Positions 28,800 to 37,659 of a DNA stretch of 64,000 nt are shown here, in pieces. Position 1 is the first letter of the stretch. Every line of letters starts with the position of its first letter. Source of the DNA: Pelagihabitans pacificus (GTDB taxonomy: Bacteria; Bacteroidota; Bacteroidia; Flavobacteriales; Flavobacteriaceae); the NCBI RefSeq assembly GCF_009371985.2, contig NZ_VIKU02000005.1, positions 62,001-126,000 of the forward strand. Direction: 5' to 3'. The translations under genes were made by a program, and so were the position numbers. Below the pieces are notes generated by a model. That model was not told the DNA's origin and searched no databases. It saw only the letters and a program-made list of their open reading frames with translations.

Positions 28800-29186
28800 T
28801 CAAATGTTTTCCCGGAGCACTTCCAATGCATCTTGGGCATTGGAAAGTTCGGCATGTTTTTGTGCGGTCCAACCCTTATCGCATTTGCGATTAAGGTCGG
28901 CACCATTTTCAATCAAAATTTTTAGAATTTCCGCTTTGTTATAGCGGGCGGCAAAAATAGCGGGGGTCATCCCCAAGGATTTTTTGTTCACATCTTCGCC
29001 TAACTCGATCATACGTTTTACCGTTTCAATATCCCCTTCCATGATGGCCTTACAGAAAGAGTTAATACCGACAACATAGCAGTCGTTGGTTTCAATAGCG
29101 GTTGCTGTCTCACTGCCGCTGGCAGCAGACATACTGGTGACCATTGCCAACAGGGCAAGAGTCAGGGTTAACACTGTTTTTCTCAT
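28800..29186 (-). CDS. Exported ankyrin-repeat protein
   Basis: A 128-residue protein with a signal peptide (MRKTVLTLTLALLAMVTSM, cleavage near SAASGS). About two and a half ankyrin repeats follow: SFCKAIMEGDIETVKRMIE, then GMTPAIFAARYNKAEILKI plus LIENGADLN, then GWTAQKHAELSNAQDALEV. Two Cys (in NDCYVV and SFCKA) could form a disulfide outside the cytoplasm. A binding or scaffold role in the envelope is inferred only from the fold. Confidence 0.85.
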   Translation of the reverse strand: MRKTVLTLTLALLAMVTSMSAASGSETATAIETNDCYVVGINSFCKAIMEGDIETVKRMIELGEDVNKKSLGMTPAIFAARYNKAEILKILIENGADLNRKCDKGWTAQKHAELSNAQDALEVLRENI

Positions 29187-29370
29187 GATGAATGATTTTG
29201 ATTGATGAATAAGTATTACTTATACATATATAGACGGACTCTATTTCTTTTTGTTTCATCCCGAAACGTTAATTCACTTAATTTTAACATATAGAACAAA
29301 GGATTCACCTCATTCGCCTCTGTAAACCAAAAAGGAGGGACTATTTATTGAAAAACTTGTTAAAGAGGGC

Positions 29371-29378
29371 TACTTTTG
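29371..29378 (+). promoter_or_regulatory. -7 box (TACTTTTG) for gpmI
   Basis: Exact TAnnTTTG match 23 bases before ATG 29402. ATTG at 29347-29350 gives a three-of-four match to the -33 TTTG with a 20-base spacer. Confidence 0.55.
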
Positions 29379-29401
29379 CAGCGCCTTTAAAGTACATCGC
29401 C

Positions 29402-30919
29402 ATGAACAAGAAAGTAATCCTGATGATCCTAGACGGTTGGGGAAAGTCTCCCGATCCGAAGGTCTCCGCCATAGCCAACGCACATACCCCGTTCATCGAC
29501 TCGCTCTACGAGCGATATCCGAACGCAAATCTTCTTACAGATGGTATGAACGTGGGGCTTCCGGAAGGACAAATGGGCAACAGCGAAGTGGGGCACATGA
29601 ACCTGGGAGCCGGCCGTATCGTTTACCAAGATCTGGCCAAAATAAATCGGGCGGTAACAGAGCGTACGTTAAAGGACGAAAAAGTACTGCAGGCAGCTTT
29701 TTCCTATGCCAAGGAAAACCATAAGCCCGTACACTTCCTGGGCCTCCTAAGCGACGGCGGGGTGCACAGTCACATCTCTCACCTAAAAGGCCTTTTGGAA
29801 GCTGGCGAGGAATATGGTGTCGAAAAAATGTTCGTACATGCCTTTACCGATGGTAGGGACGTAGATCCTCAAAGTGGCAAAGGCTTTCTAGGGGACTTGG
29901 TTAGTTTTTGCTCTGGGAAACATGCCCAACTAGCTTCTGTTATCGGAAGGTACTATGCTATGGATAGGGACAAGCGTTGGGAGCGGGTAAAATTGGCCTA
30001 CGACCTGCTGGTAAATGGTACGGGGGAAAAGTCAACGGACATTGCTGAATCAGTGCAACAAAGTTATGATAACAACATCACGGATGAATTTATCAAGCCT
30101 ATTGTAATGACCGATGTTGACGGAAACCCCCTGGCGACCATCAAAGACGGGGATGTGGTACTATTCTTTAACTTTCGGACCGACCGGGGAAGAGAACTTA
30201 CACAAATGCTGAGCCAAGCAGACTTCCACGAACAGAATGCCCATAAGTTAGACTTGTTCTACGTAACCTTGACCAACTATGATGACACTTTCGAAGGTGT
30301 ACATGTGATCTATGACAAGGATAATATCGAAGAAACCCTAGGGGAGGTGTTGGCGAAGGCAGGAAAAAAACAGATACGAATCGCCGAAACGGAAAAGTAC
30401 CCCCACGTCACCTTTTTCTTTAATGGAGGAAGGGAGGAACCCTTCGAGGGGGAAAAACGTATTTTATGTCCTTCGCCTAAAGTGGCCACCTACGATTTAA
30501 AACCGGAGATGAGCGCCTATGAGATTCGGGATGCAATCGTACCCGAGTTGGAAAAAGGAGATGCGGATTTTGTTTGCCTAAATTTTGCGAACCCCGATAT
30601 GGTGGGGCACACGGGTGACATGCAGGCTGCCATCATGGCCTGCGAAGTGGTCGATAGCTGTGCCAAGACCGTGGTCATGGCCGGATTGGAAAACGGATAT
30701 AGCTCCATTGTCATTGCAGACCACGGAAATTGCGATACAATGATCAATCCTGATGGGAGTCCGAATACGGCGCATACCACCAATCCCGTACCACTGATTT
30801 TAGTGGATGACGAACTTAAGGATATTGAAGACGGTGTGTTAGGCGACATTGCCCCTACCATTCTCAAACTGATGGGTATTCCACAACCTGAATTGATGAC
30901 CCAAAAACCCCTGGTATAA
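29402..30919 (+). CDS. gpmI: 2,3-bisphosphoglycerate-independent phosphoglycerate mutase
   Basis: Glycolytic enzyme interconverting 3- and 2-phosphoglycerate with two Mn ions. The 505-residue length from ATG 29402 is normal; the upstream in-frame ATG 29348 lies before the promoter and adds non-conserved residues. Signatures: LMILDGWGKSP (metal Asp), the Ser nucleophile in GNSEVGHMNLGAGR, FTDGRDVDP, NFRTDRGREL, FANPDMVGHTGD and IADHGNCD with late metal ligands. It precedes map by 33 bases, but map has its own promoter box in that gap. Confidence 0.97.
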   Translation: MNKKVILMILDGWGKSPDPKVSAIANAHTPFIDSLYERYPNANLLTDGMNVGLPEGQMGNSEVGHMNLGAGRIVYQDLAKINRAVTERTLKDEKVLQAAFSYAKENHKPVHFLGLLSDGGVHSHISHLKGLLEAGEEYGVEKMFVHAFTDGRDVDPQSGKGFLGDLVSFCSGKHAQLASVIGRYYAMDRDKRWERVKLAYDLLVNGTGEKSTDIAESVQQSYDNNITDEFIKPIVMTDVDGNPLATIKDGDVVLFFNFRTDRGRELTQMLSQADFHEQNAHKLDLFYVTLTNYDDTFEGVHVIYDKDNIEETLGEVLAKAGKKQIRIAETEKYPHVTFFFNGGREEPFEGEKRILCPSPKVATYDLKPEMSAYEIRDAIVPELEKGDADFVCLNFANPDMVGHTGDMQAAIMACEVVDSCAKTVVMAGLENGYSSIVIADHGNCDTMINPDGSPNTAHTTNPVPLILVDDELKDIEDGVLGDIAPTILKLMGIPQPELMTQKPLV

Positions 30920-30938
30920 GTCTCCGCTTCAAATATTT

Positions 30939-30946
30939 TACCTTTG
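30939..30946 (+). promoter_or_regulatory. -7 box (TACCTTTG) immediately before map
   Basis: Exact TAnnTTTG match ending 6 bases before the ATG at 30953. It makes an almost leaderless map transcript likely and excludes the TTG at 30944 as a start. Confidence 0.5.
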
Positions 30947-30952
30947 CCGACT

Positions 30953-31768
30953 ATGATCAAGATTAAAACACCGGAACAAATTGAACTGATGCGCGAAAGC
31001 GCGTTGGTCGTGTCGAAAACCCTAGGCATGCTCGCCTCGGAAATCAGACCCGGGGTCACGGCTTTATATTTGGACAAACTGGCAGAGGAATTTATTCGGG
31101 AACAAGGTGCCGAACCTGGTTTTTTGGGAATGTACGATTTCCCAAATACCCTCAACATGAGCCCCAATGCCCAGGTGGTGCATGGTATCCCCAACAACGA
31201 ACCCCTGAAGGATGGGGATATCATTTCAGTGGATTGTGGTTCCCTTAAAAATGGATATTATGGTGATCACGCTTACACTTTTGAGGTGGGCGAAGTGGCC
31301 GAAGAAACCAAAAAACTATTGCGGGTTACCAAAGAATCCCTGTATCTAGGTATCCGGGAGTTTCGGGTGGGCAACCGTGTCGGCGATGTCGCCTATGCCA
31401 TTCAAAACCACTGTGAAAGTCATGGGTACGGCGTCGTGCGTGAATTGGTGGGCCACGGTTTGGGGACCAAATTGCATGAGGGTCCCGAGATGCCGAACTA
31501 TGGCAAACGTGGAAGAGGCAAGAAATTCGTAGAGGGCATGGTCGTAGCCATTGAACCTATGATCAACATGGGTACACGACGGATAAAACAACTGAAGGAT
31601 GGCTGGACCATCTTAACGGCAGATGGGCAACCCAGCGCCCATTTCGAGCACAACGTGGCCATCGTTAACGGCCGACCAGAGCTTTTGTCCACTTTCAAGT
31701 ACATCTATGATGCCCTGGGAATCTCAAGCGATGAAGAGGAAGAATTCAGGCGACAAACGAATGCCTGA
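30953..31768 (+). CDS. map: Type I methionine aminopeptidase
   Basis: Removes the initiator Met from nascent proteins in the cytoplasm. The 271 residues carry all five metal ligands: Asp in SVDCGSLK, Asp in YYGDHAYTF, His in VGHGLGTKLHEGPEMPNY, Glu in AIEPMINMG and Glu in FEHNVAI; HGIPN holds the conserved substrate His. The C-terminal tail (DEEEEFRRQTNA) is slightly longer than in E. coli. Start ATG 30953. Confidence 0.97.
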   Translation: MIKIKTPEQIELMRESALVVSKTLGMLASEIRPGVTALYLDKLAEEFIREQGAEPGFLGMYDFPNTLNMSPNAQVVHGIPNNEPLKDGDIISVDCGSLKNGYYGDHAYTFEVGEVAEETKKLLRVTKESLYLGIREFRVGNRVGDVAYAIQNHCESHGYGVVRELVGHGLGTKLHEGPEMPNYGKRGRGKKFVEGMVVAIEPMINMGTRRIKQLKDGWTILTADGQPSAHFEHNVAIVNGRPELLSTFKYIYDALGISSDEEEEFRRQTNA

Positions 31769-31846
31769 TAGCAAGGGGTTATCCAATAGAGGTAACTATC
31801 GTTCTTAAAGCGTTGCAGTACTACAGTCTAATAGAAGCAAGAATTC

Positions 31847-32611
31847 GTGTCCAAGCTGTTCAAATTCATACTGAACCTCATTCCCCGACCGCTCCTTATT
31901 AAGTTGAGTTATTACGCCCGTCCTTTATTTGCGTGGTATTTCAAAGGGGATAAGTATACCGATCCCATCGATGGAAAGCACTTTCGAAGTTTTCTCCCCT
32001 ATGGCTATGAGAACCCGCGTGAGAACGTATTGTCACCCTCTACCCTATCGTTGGAGCGCCATCGACTGCTCTGGTTGTACTTGAAGAACGAAACCAATTT
32101 TTTTGAAGACCCGCTCAAAGTACTTCATTTTGCTCCGGAACAGGCATTTTATAAGCGATTCGGAAAACTCAAAAATCTCGATTACCTCACGACGGATCTG
32201 TTATCGCCTTTGGCGGATGTAAAAGCGGATATCTGCAATCTCCCTTTTGAGGACAACTCCTTCGATGTGATTTTATGTAACCATGTGTTGGAACATATTC
32301 CTGATGATACAAGGGCAATGCAGGAACTTTTCAGAATACTAAGACCCGGCGGCTGGGGCATCTTCCAAATTCCACAAGACCTACACCGCGAAACCACTTT
32401 TGAGGATAACAGTATCACCGACAAAAAGGAGCGGGCCAAAATTTTTGGACAGTACGATCACGTTCGCATTTATGGAAGGGATTATTTTGACAAATTACGA
32501 TCGGTAGGCTTTCAAGTGAACGAGGTGGACTATACGAAACAACTGGGCCCGGAAGAGGTCGAAAAATATCGGTTGGCAAAAGGGGAGATTATCCCTTTGG
32601 TTCGAAAATAA
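31847..32611 (+). CDS. Class I SAM-dependent methyltransferase
   Basis: A 254-residue protein with GTG start at 31847. The N-terminal segment (1-60) is basic and hydrophobic, with ending FKGDKYTDPIDGKHFRSFLP that resembles a short membrane-associated lead-in. The methyltransferase fold begins VLHFAPEQAFYKRF (a variant motif I lacking the GxG), followed by DICNLPFEDNSFDVILCNHV (motif II, Methyltransf_11 type) and LEHIPDD...ILRPGGWGIFQIP. Substrate unknown. The stop abuts the stop of convergent apbE with no gap. Confidence 0.85.
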   Translation: MSKLFKFILNLIPRPLLIKLSYYARPLFAWYFKGDKYTDPIDGKHFRSFLPYGYENPRENVLSPSTLSLERHRLLWLYLKNETNFFEDPLKVLHFAPEQAFYKRFGKLKNLDYLTTDLLSPLADVKADICNLPFEDNSFDVILCNHVLEHIPDDTRAMQELFRILRPGGWGIFQIPQDLHRETTFEDNSITDKKERAKIFGQYDHVRIYGRDYFDKLRSVGFQVNEVDYTKQLGPEEVEKYRLAKGEIIPLVRK

Positions 32612-33700
32612 TCAATTTACGACCACCAACTCTTTGAACCCATCGGTCATGAACTCTTTGGTCTCGCCGTTCTCTAGATAGATGATGTAGGCATCCAATC
32701 CCTTATGCTTCATTAAGAAAGCAAGTGCATCCTCTAGGTTCATCGCCATAAAAGCAGTGGCATAGGCATCGGCCTCTGCGCAATTAGTTGCCAAAACCGT
32801 TGCCGCTAGCGTATTTGCATTTTTGGTATACCCGGTTTTGGGGTCTACGGTATGCACGTATTTCTCACCAGAGATAGAGTCTACCCGAAATTTTCGATAA
32901 TTACCCGAAGAGGCCAAGGCCCGGTTTTTTAAATGCAACATCAGTTTGAGTCTCCTACCCACTTCTACCTGTGGGTCATCGATACCTACTACCCAAGGTT
33001 GCTTCTTCATGCGGTTCTCCCCTTTAGCGACCAACTCCCCCCCAACTTCAAGCAGGTAATTTTGGATACCCATCCCATCCATCATTCGAGCCAATCGATC
33101 GATGGCATAGCCTTTGGCTATGGCGTTGAAATCGAAATAAATGGTCGGATTCTCTTTTTTGACCCGTCCATTTTCCGATAGACTTACCTTATCAAAACCC
33201 ACATAGGCAAGAAGGCTATCCACACGGGTGCTATCCATCGTCATTTTCCGCTCCGGACCAAACCCCCACGCATTGACCAGAACACCCACCGTGGGGTCGA
33301 AATAGCCATCGGTCTTGTGGTGCACCTCTTTGGAAAGCTCAAAAACCTCCCGGAACATATCATCGACCACAATGGTAGTGTCTCCCTGGTTGATTTTGGA
33401 AATATCCGAGTCGCCGATGTAGGTAGATAGCGATTGGTTCACGGCCCTGAAGACCGAATCGATCTCGTCTTGAAAATCCAGTTCCCTGTCCGATTGATAG
33501 ATGATACTATAAGAGGTTCCCAAGGCACCGCCCGTATTTTCATTTTGTACAATTTGGGAGTTTTGGTCCCCACAGGAAAACAAAAAGGCGGCAAAAGCAG
33601 TTGCCACCACCGCCAAAACAAAGTGCTTTATCGCTTTTCCGAACCACTGCCTTTGGTCAACAGTGCCAAGCACTTTGTCAAATTTGTATAAGTCCATCAT
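32612..33700 (-). CDS. apbE: FAD:protein FMN transferase ApbE
   Basis: Transfers FMN from FAD to Thr of NqrB and NqrC, so it fits directly beside the nqr operon. The 362 residues start at ATG 33700 (33697 also possible); the preceding TTG is unlikely. The N-terminus has an unusual roughly 27-residue leader before the hydrophobic segment VLAVVATAFAAFLFSCGDQ, which ends in a lipobox-like Cys. Family motifs: GTSYSIIY, DGYFDPTVGVLVNAWGFGP, DFNAIAKGYAIDRLA, LLEVGGELVAKG and VHTVDPKTGYT with the Mg site. It overlaps the small upstream gene by 23 bases. Confidence 0.95.
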   Translation of the reverse strand: MMDLYKFDKVLGTVDQRQWFGKAIKHFVLAVVATAFAAFLFSCGDQNSQIVQNENTGGALGTSYSIIYQSDRELDFQDEIDSVFRAVNQSLSTYIGDSDISKINQGDTTIVVDDMFREVFELSKEVHHKTDGYFDPTVGVLVNAWGFGPERKMTMDSTRVDSLLAYVGFDKVSLSENGRVKKENPTIYFDFNAIAKGYAIDRLARMMDGMGIQNYLLEVGGELVAKGENRMKKQPWVVGIDDPQVEVGRRLKLMLHLKNRALASSGNYRKFRVDSISGEKYVHTVDPKTGYTKNANTLAATVLATNCAEADAYATAFMAMNLEDALAFLMKHKGLDAYIIYLENGETKEFMTDGFKELVVVN

Positions 33701-34040
33701 AATCGACAATATATTCTTCGTTCAAATAAACGGGCAAGTTGTAATCTGCGGCGTTCACCAATCCCACGGGCGCATAAAACGTATCTGCTTCGAATTTCAA
33801 GGCATGCTCTTTCATCTTGTTCAAATCGCCCCTGTAGAACTCGATGTCCTTGGGGTCGCCCGGGTATGAAATACTCTTCACTACCACAAAATGCAGCTTT
33901 TTATTTTTCAGGCAAACAAACTGGGGGTTCTTTTTAAGTTCACTATTGACAGCCATGAATTCAAAGCCATCGGCTTCTAGCTGCCTGCCTACGATGTTCA
34001 TTGCCAAATTATGCAACTCTTGCTCTGTCAGTTCTTTCAT
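33678..34040 (-). CDS. Small conserved protein between nqrF and apbE
   Basis: A 120-residue soluble protein starting at ATG 34040 (a TTG 15 bases upstream is less likely). Landmarks are LTEQELHNLAMNIVGRQLE, the near-invariant GFEFMAVNSELKKNPQFVC, LHFVVVKSISYPG and YLNEEYIVDYDGLIQI. In flavobacterial genomes this family is, as I recall, often labelled as NqrF, but it has neither the ferredoxin Cys motif nor FAD/NADH domains. It is translationally coupled to apbE by a 23-base overlap, with a terminator separating it from nqrF. A role in Nqr assembly is an inference from context only. Confidence 0.8.
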   Translation of the reverse strand: MKELTEQELHNLAMNIVGRQLEADGFEFMAVNSELKKNPQFVCLKNKKLHFVVVKSISYPGDPKDIEFYRGDLNKMKEHALKFEADTFYAPVGLVNAADYNLPVYLNEEYIVDYDGLIQI

Positions 34041-34057
34041 ATCAATGCGTCTCAATT

Positions 34058-34085
34058 AAAAAAACCGATAGTGGACTATCGGTTT
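34058..34085 (-). terminator. Terminator at the end of the nqr operon
   Basis: Perfect 10-bp stem AAACCGATAG / CTATCGGTTT with a 4-base loop; on the minus strand it is followed by a T run. It lies about 107 bases past the nqrF stop and before the small gene at 34040. Confidence 0.85.
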
Positions 34086-34191
34086 CCTATGTCGCAATGC
34101 CCATACCTTACACTGCACATCGACATTTATCGATGGTATCATCAACTTCCTTTCTATGCGGTCTGGAAATAAGGCAAAGGAAGTTTACGGT

Positions 34192-35499
34192 CTAACCGCC
34201 GAAATCGTCAAAACGGATATGCTCATCCGGGATACCGAAATCCTCCCCCATTTTTTGCACTGCCTTGTTCATCAATGGCGGACCGCAGAAATAAAGTTCT
34301 ATGTCCTCCGGCGCTTCGTGTTTGCTCAAATAATGGTCGATTACACAATTGTGAATAAACCCTACAAAACCATCCCCCGGGGCATCAATATCTTCCTTGA
34401 TCTTCCAGTTGTCTTCTTCCAAAGGCTCCGATAAAGCCATGTAGAATTTGAAATTGGGAAAATCTTTTTCCAACTGTTTGAAATGGTCTATATAGAACAG
34501 CTCGCGTTTGGATCTACCGCCGTACCAGTAAGTAACCTTTCTATCGGTCTTAAGGGTCTTGAATAAGTGATAGAGGTGCGAACGCATCGGGGCCATCCCG
34601 GCTCCACCACCGACATATAACATTTCCGAATCGGATTCATTGATGAAAAATTCCCCATACGGACCGGATATGGTGACATCGTCACCTTGTTTCAACGAGA
34701 AGATATACGAGGAAGCAACGCCGGGATTTACATCCATCCAACCGTTCTTGGCACGATCCCATGGTGGGGTCGCAATACGAACATTGAGCATGATTTCCCT
34801 TCCTTCGGCAGGATAGGAAGCCATGGAGTACGCACGTTCCACTGTTTCAGGGTTCTTCATTACCAACGGCCAGAGATTAAATTTGTCCCATTCAGCCTGA
34901 AACTTATCGGGTGTCTCGTGTTCATCGGGATGGGCGGTAATATCGATATCCGAATATTTGATTTCACATGGTGGAATCTCGATCTGGATGTAACCTCCTG
35001 CCTTGTAACCCATGTCTTCCGGTATCTCGACCACGAACTCCTTGATAAAGGAGGCTACATTGTAATTACGGACCACCTTGGCCGGCCATTTTTTAATTCC
35101 GAAAACTTCCTCCGGAATGGTGATTTCCATGTCTTGCTTCACTTTGACCTGACAGGCCAAACGCGCACCTTGATTCAATTCTTTTTTGGAAAAGTGCGGT
35201 GTTTCGGTCGGTAATGCCTCCCCACCCCCGGAAAGAACGTGGCACTCGCATTGAATACAAGTACCCCCACCCCCGCATGCGGACGGAAGAAATACTTTTT
35301 GATTTCCCAGTGTAGATAACAGGGTACCACCGGAAGCAACCTCGATTTTCTTTTCACCATTGATGGTCAAGGTCACCGGTCCCGATGGTGAAAGCTTTTC
35401 TTTGGTAAATAGCAATAGGGCCACCAATAATAACGTCAAAATCAAAAATGCAACTACGGTTATTAGAATGGTACCACCAACACTTGTAGCTAATATCAT
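34192..35499 (-). CDS. nqrF: Na+-translocating NADH:quinone reductase subunit F
   Basis: Electron entry subunit of Nqr. The 435 residues contain an N-terminal membrane helix (about 6-31), a 2Fe-2S ferredoxin domain with Cys75, Cys81, Cys84 and Cys116, an FAD-binding domain with RAYSMASYPAE (RxYS), and an NADH-binding domain with GGGAGMAPMRSHLYHLF and YWYGGRSKRELFY. The C-terminal LYFCGPPLMNKAV and FDDFGG are complete. It is the last gene of nqrABCDEF, 2 bases after nqrE. Confidence 0.98.
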   Translation of the reverse strand: MILATSVGGTILITVVAFLILTLLLVALLLFTKEKLSPSGPVTLTINGEKKIEVASGGTLLSTLGNQKVFLPSACGGGGTCIQCECHVLSGGGEALPTETPHFSKKELNQGARLACQVKVKQDMEITIPEEVFGIKKWPAKVVRNYNVASFIKEFVVEIPEDMGYKAGGYIQIEIPPCEIKYSDIDITAHPDEHETPDKFQAEWDKFNLWPLVMKNPETVERAYSMASYPAEGREIMLNVRIATPPWDRAKNGWMDVNPGVASSYIFSLKQGDDVTISGPYGEFFINESDSEMLYVGGGAGMAPMRSHLYHLFKTLKTDRKVTYWYGGRSKRELFYIDHFKQLEKDFPNFKFYMALSEPLEEDNWKIKEDIDAPGDGFVGFIHNCVIDHYLSKHEAPEDIELYFCGPPLMNKAVQKMGEDFGIPDEHIRFDDFGG

Positions 35500-35501
35500 C
35501 G

Positions 35502-36245
35502 TTATTCTTTTATTATGTCGTTATAGGAGACCGATTTTCCATCTTCCTCCATCTCTTTTTCAATCAGTTCTTTTTCTTCGGTTTTCTCGGCCGTTGTGGT
35601 CTCTGTTCCTTCGGGCGGGTCGTTATCACCGGTCAACATTCCACCAAAACTTTGGAAACCGATACCCATCAATCCTGTAATGATGAATGTAATTCCCAGC
35701 CCCCGCAATGGCGCGGGTACGTTGGAATATCTGATCTTCTCCCGAATCGCGGCGATTGCCAAAATTGCCAAGAACCAACCGATACCGGAACTTATTCCAT
35801 AGTTCAGCGCCAGTCCCAGTGTTGGAATATCGCGGGCCTGCATGAAAAGGGAACCACCTAGGATGGCACAGTTCACGGCAATCAGCGGCAAGAAAATACC
35901 CAAGGAATTATACAGGGCCGGAGAAAACTTTTCAACTACTATCTCTACCAGCTGTACCATGGTCGCTATCGTTGCGATAAATAGGATGAAGGATAAAAAA
36001 CTCAAATTGTAATCCGCGTATTCCGGTCCTAGCCAAGCCAGCGCCCCATCGCGAAGTAAATACTGATCCAACAGCCAGTTCAGGGGTACGGTTACCGCCA
36101 AAACGAATATGACGGCGGCACCTAGCCCGACGGCGGTTGCCACTTTCTTGGAAACCGCCAAATAGGAACACATTCCCAAAAACACGGCAAAGACCATGTT
36201 ATCGATGAAAATGGATTTGAAAAATAATTCTATATGTTCTAACAT
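35502..36245 (-). CDS. nqrE: Na+-translocating NADH:quinone reductase subunit E
   Basis: Integral membrane subunit with about six helices and the half-channel Cys-bearing segments (FLGMCSYLAVSKK and IAVNCAILGGSLFM). Of the 247 residues, roughly the first 200 match the family. The last about 45 (after SFGGMLTGDNDPPEG) form a charged, Glu/Lys-rich soluble tail not found in the roughly 198-residue Vibrio type. It sits 11 bases after nqrD and 2 before nqrF. Confidence 0.97.
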   Translation of the reverse strand: MLEHIELFFKSIFIDNMVFAVFLGMCSYLAVSKKVATAVGLGAAVIFVLAVTVPLNWLLDQYLLRDGALAWLGPEYADYNLSFLSFILFIATIATMVQLVEIVVEKFSPALYNSLGIFLPLIAVNCAILGGSLFMQARDIPTLGLALNYGISSGIGWFLAILAIAAIREKIRYSNVPAPLRGLGITFIITGLMGIGFQSFGGMLTGDNDPPEGTETTTAEKTEEKELIEKEMEEDGKSVSYNDIIKE

Positions 36246-36256
36246 AATTTTTTGAT

Positions 36257-36904
36257 TTAAGCTTCCTCGATCAATGCTTTGTTACGTGAACGTTGTACCC
36301 AGATGATAATTCCGACCACGATCAGGGCCGCAGGGGGAATGATCATAAACCCATTATTCTCATATCCGGTGGCATATAACCCCGTTTTTGCAATCGGGTC
36401 TCCCAACACCTGAAACCCAAACAGTGTTCCGGATCCCAATAACTCCCTAAAGAAACCTACTATAATTAAAATGATGCCATATCCCAAGGCATTGCCAATA
36501 CCATCCAAAAAAGACCGCCAAACCCCGTTACCTAGGGCAAATGCCTCAAAACGACCCATGATAATACAGTTGGTGATAATCAAACCAACGAAGACGGAAA
36601 GCGTTTTACTCAACTCGTATTGAAACGCTTTGAGCATTTGATCTACCACGATTACCAAGGTCGCGACCACGATTAGCTGGGCGATGATTCGGATTTTGGA
36701 GGGAATCACATTTCGCAATAATGAAATAACGACGTTGCCCACCCCCATTACAAAAAGGACGGATATCGCCATTACTACCGAGGCTTTCAATTCCGCGGTA
36801 ATCGCCAGTGCTGAACAGATACCCAACACCTGAATGGTAATCGGGTTGTTATCCGCGAGCGGATCCAGAATTAAATTTGCATCTTTTTTTGAAAGTAGTG
36901 CCAT
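36257..36904 (-). CDS. nqrD: Na+-translocating NADH:quinone reductase subunit D
   Basis: A 215-residue membrane subunit paralogous to NqrE, with six hydrophobic helices. The conserved Cys are in VLGICSALAITAELK and IITNCIIMGRFEAFA. NNPITIQVLGICSAL is the N-terminal signature. Together with NqrE it forms the inverted-topology pair holding a 2Fe-2S centre in known structures. It starts 3 bases after nqrC. Confidence 0.97.
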   Translation of the reverse strand: MALLSKKDANLILDPLADNNPITIQVLGICSALAITAELKASVVMAISVLFVMGVGNVVISLLRNVIPSKIRIIAQLIVVATLVIVVDQMLKAFQYELSKTLSVFVGLIITNCIIMGRFEAFALGNGVWRSFLDGIGNALGYGIILIIVGFFRELLGSGTLFGFQVLGDPIAKTGLYATGYENNGFMIIPPAALIVVGIIIWVQRSRNKALIEEA

Positions 36905-36907
36905 TGG

Positions 36908-37657
36908 TTATTTGTTTCTAATCGTTTCTAAATAGGGTTTATAAGCATTCAGGGTTTCCTTGATCATTGCCGAGACCCCATTACCGGTAATCGTGGCACC
37001 TGCAATCGCATCCACCTGATTATCCTCCTTGTCTTCATTTAACGGGTCATTATTGGTCTTCGATACCTCTACGCCCGCATAGCTATTCCCGTCAAGCAGT
37101 GTCTCACCCAGAAAATCGTCCATGAAAAAGCGTAGTTTGATGTTCGCTCCCAAACCTGCCGTCTCGCCTTTGTGATCAAAATAAACACCTTGAATGACCA
37201 GGTCTTTGTTCACGGACATGAAGCCCCATATGGCATCCCATAATCCTTTACCATACATCGGCAGGACGTATATTTCCTCACCGTCTTTCTCGCCCACAAA
37301 GATGGGAAGTCGGGCTTCGTTACCCGCTTTGAATGCGGCCAGTTGTTTTTTAACATCGATTAAAAATGCTTGGTCGTCTTTTTGAACATTGCCGTCCACC
37401 AGTACATACTGCTCTTTGATACGCTCATTAAAGCGCGCTTCAACAACATCCGTCGGCACGAAATTTACGCCACTGTCCGGTGTATTCTCATTTACGCCCA
37501 TGGCATAGAGAATGTTTTGTTGCTTCTCAAAACGTTCGTTCTCCTTGATTCTTTCGCTAAGGCCCGATGCCAAAAATGCAAGCAATGAACCAACAACGAC
37601 TACCATGACTACCGCAAAAAGTACGGTATAGGAATTTTTATCTGTATTGATCGCCAT
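36908..37657 (-). CDS. nqrC: Na+-translocating NADH:quinone reductase subunit C
   Basis: A periplasmic FMN-carrying subunit with one N-terminal helix (about 10-30). The flavinylation site is Thr224 in DAIAGATITG, matching the SGATxT consensus recognised by ApbE except that the first Ser is Ala. Length 249 is normal. It starts 2 bases after nqrB. ApbE is encoded downstream. Confidence 0.97.
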   Translation of the reverse strand: MAINTDKNSYTVLFAVVMVVVVGSLLAFLASGLSERIKENERFEKQQNILYAMGVNENTPDSGVNFVPTDVVEARFNERIKEQYVLVDGNVQKDDQAFLIDVKKQLAAFKAGNEARLPIFVGEKDGEEIYVLPMYGKGLWDAIWGFMSVNKDLVIQGVYFDHKGETAGLGANIKLRFFMDDFLGETLLDGNSYAGVEVSKTNNDPLNEDKEDNQVDAIAGATITGNGVSAMIKETLNAYKPYLETIRNK

Positions 37658-37659
37658 AA

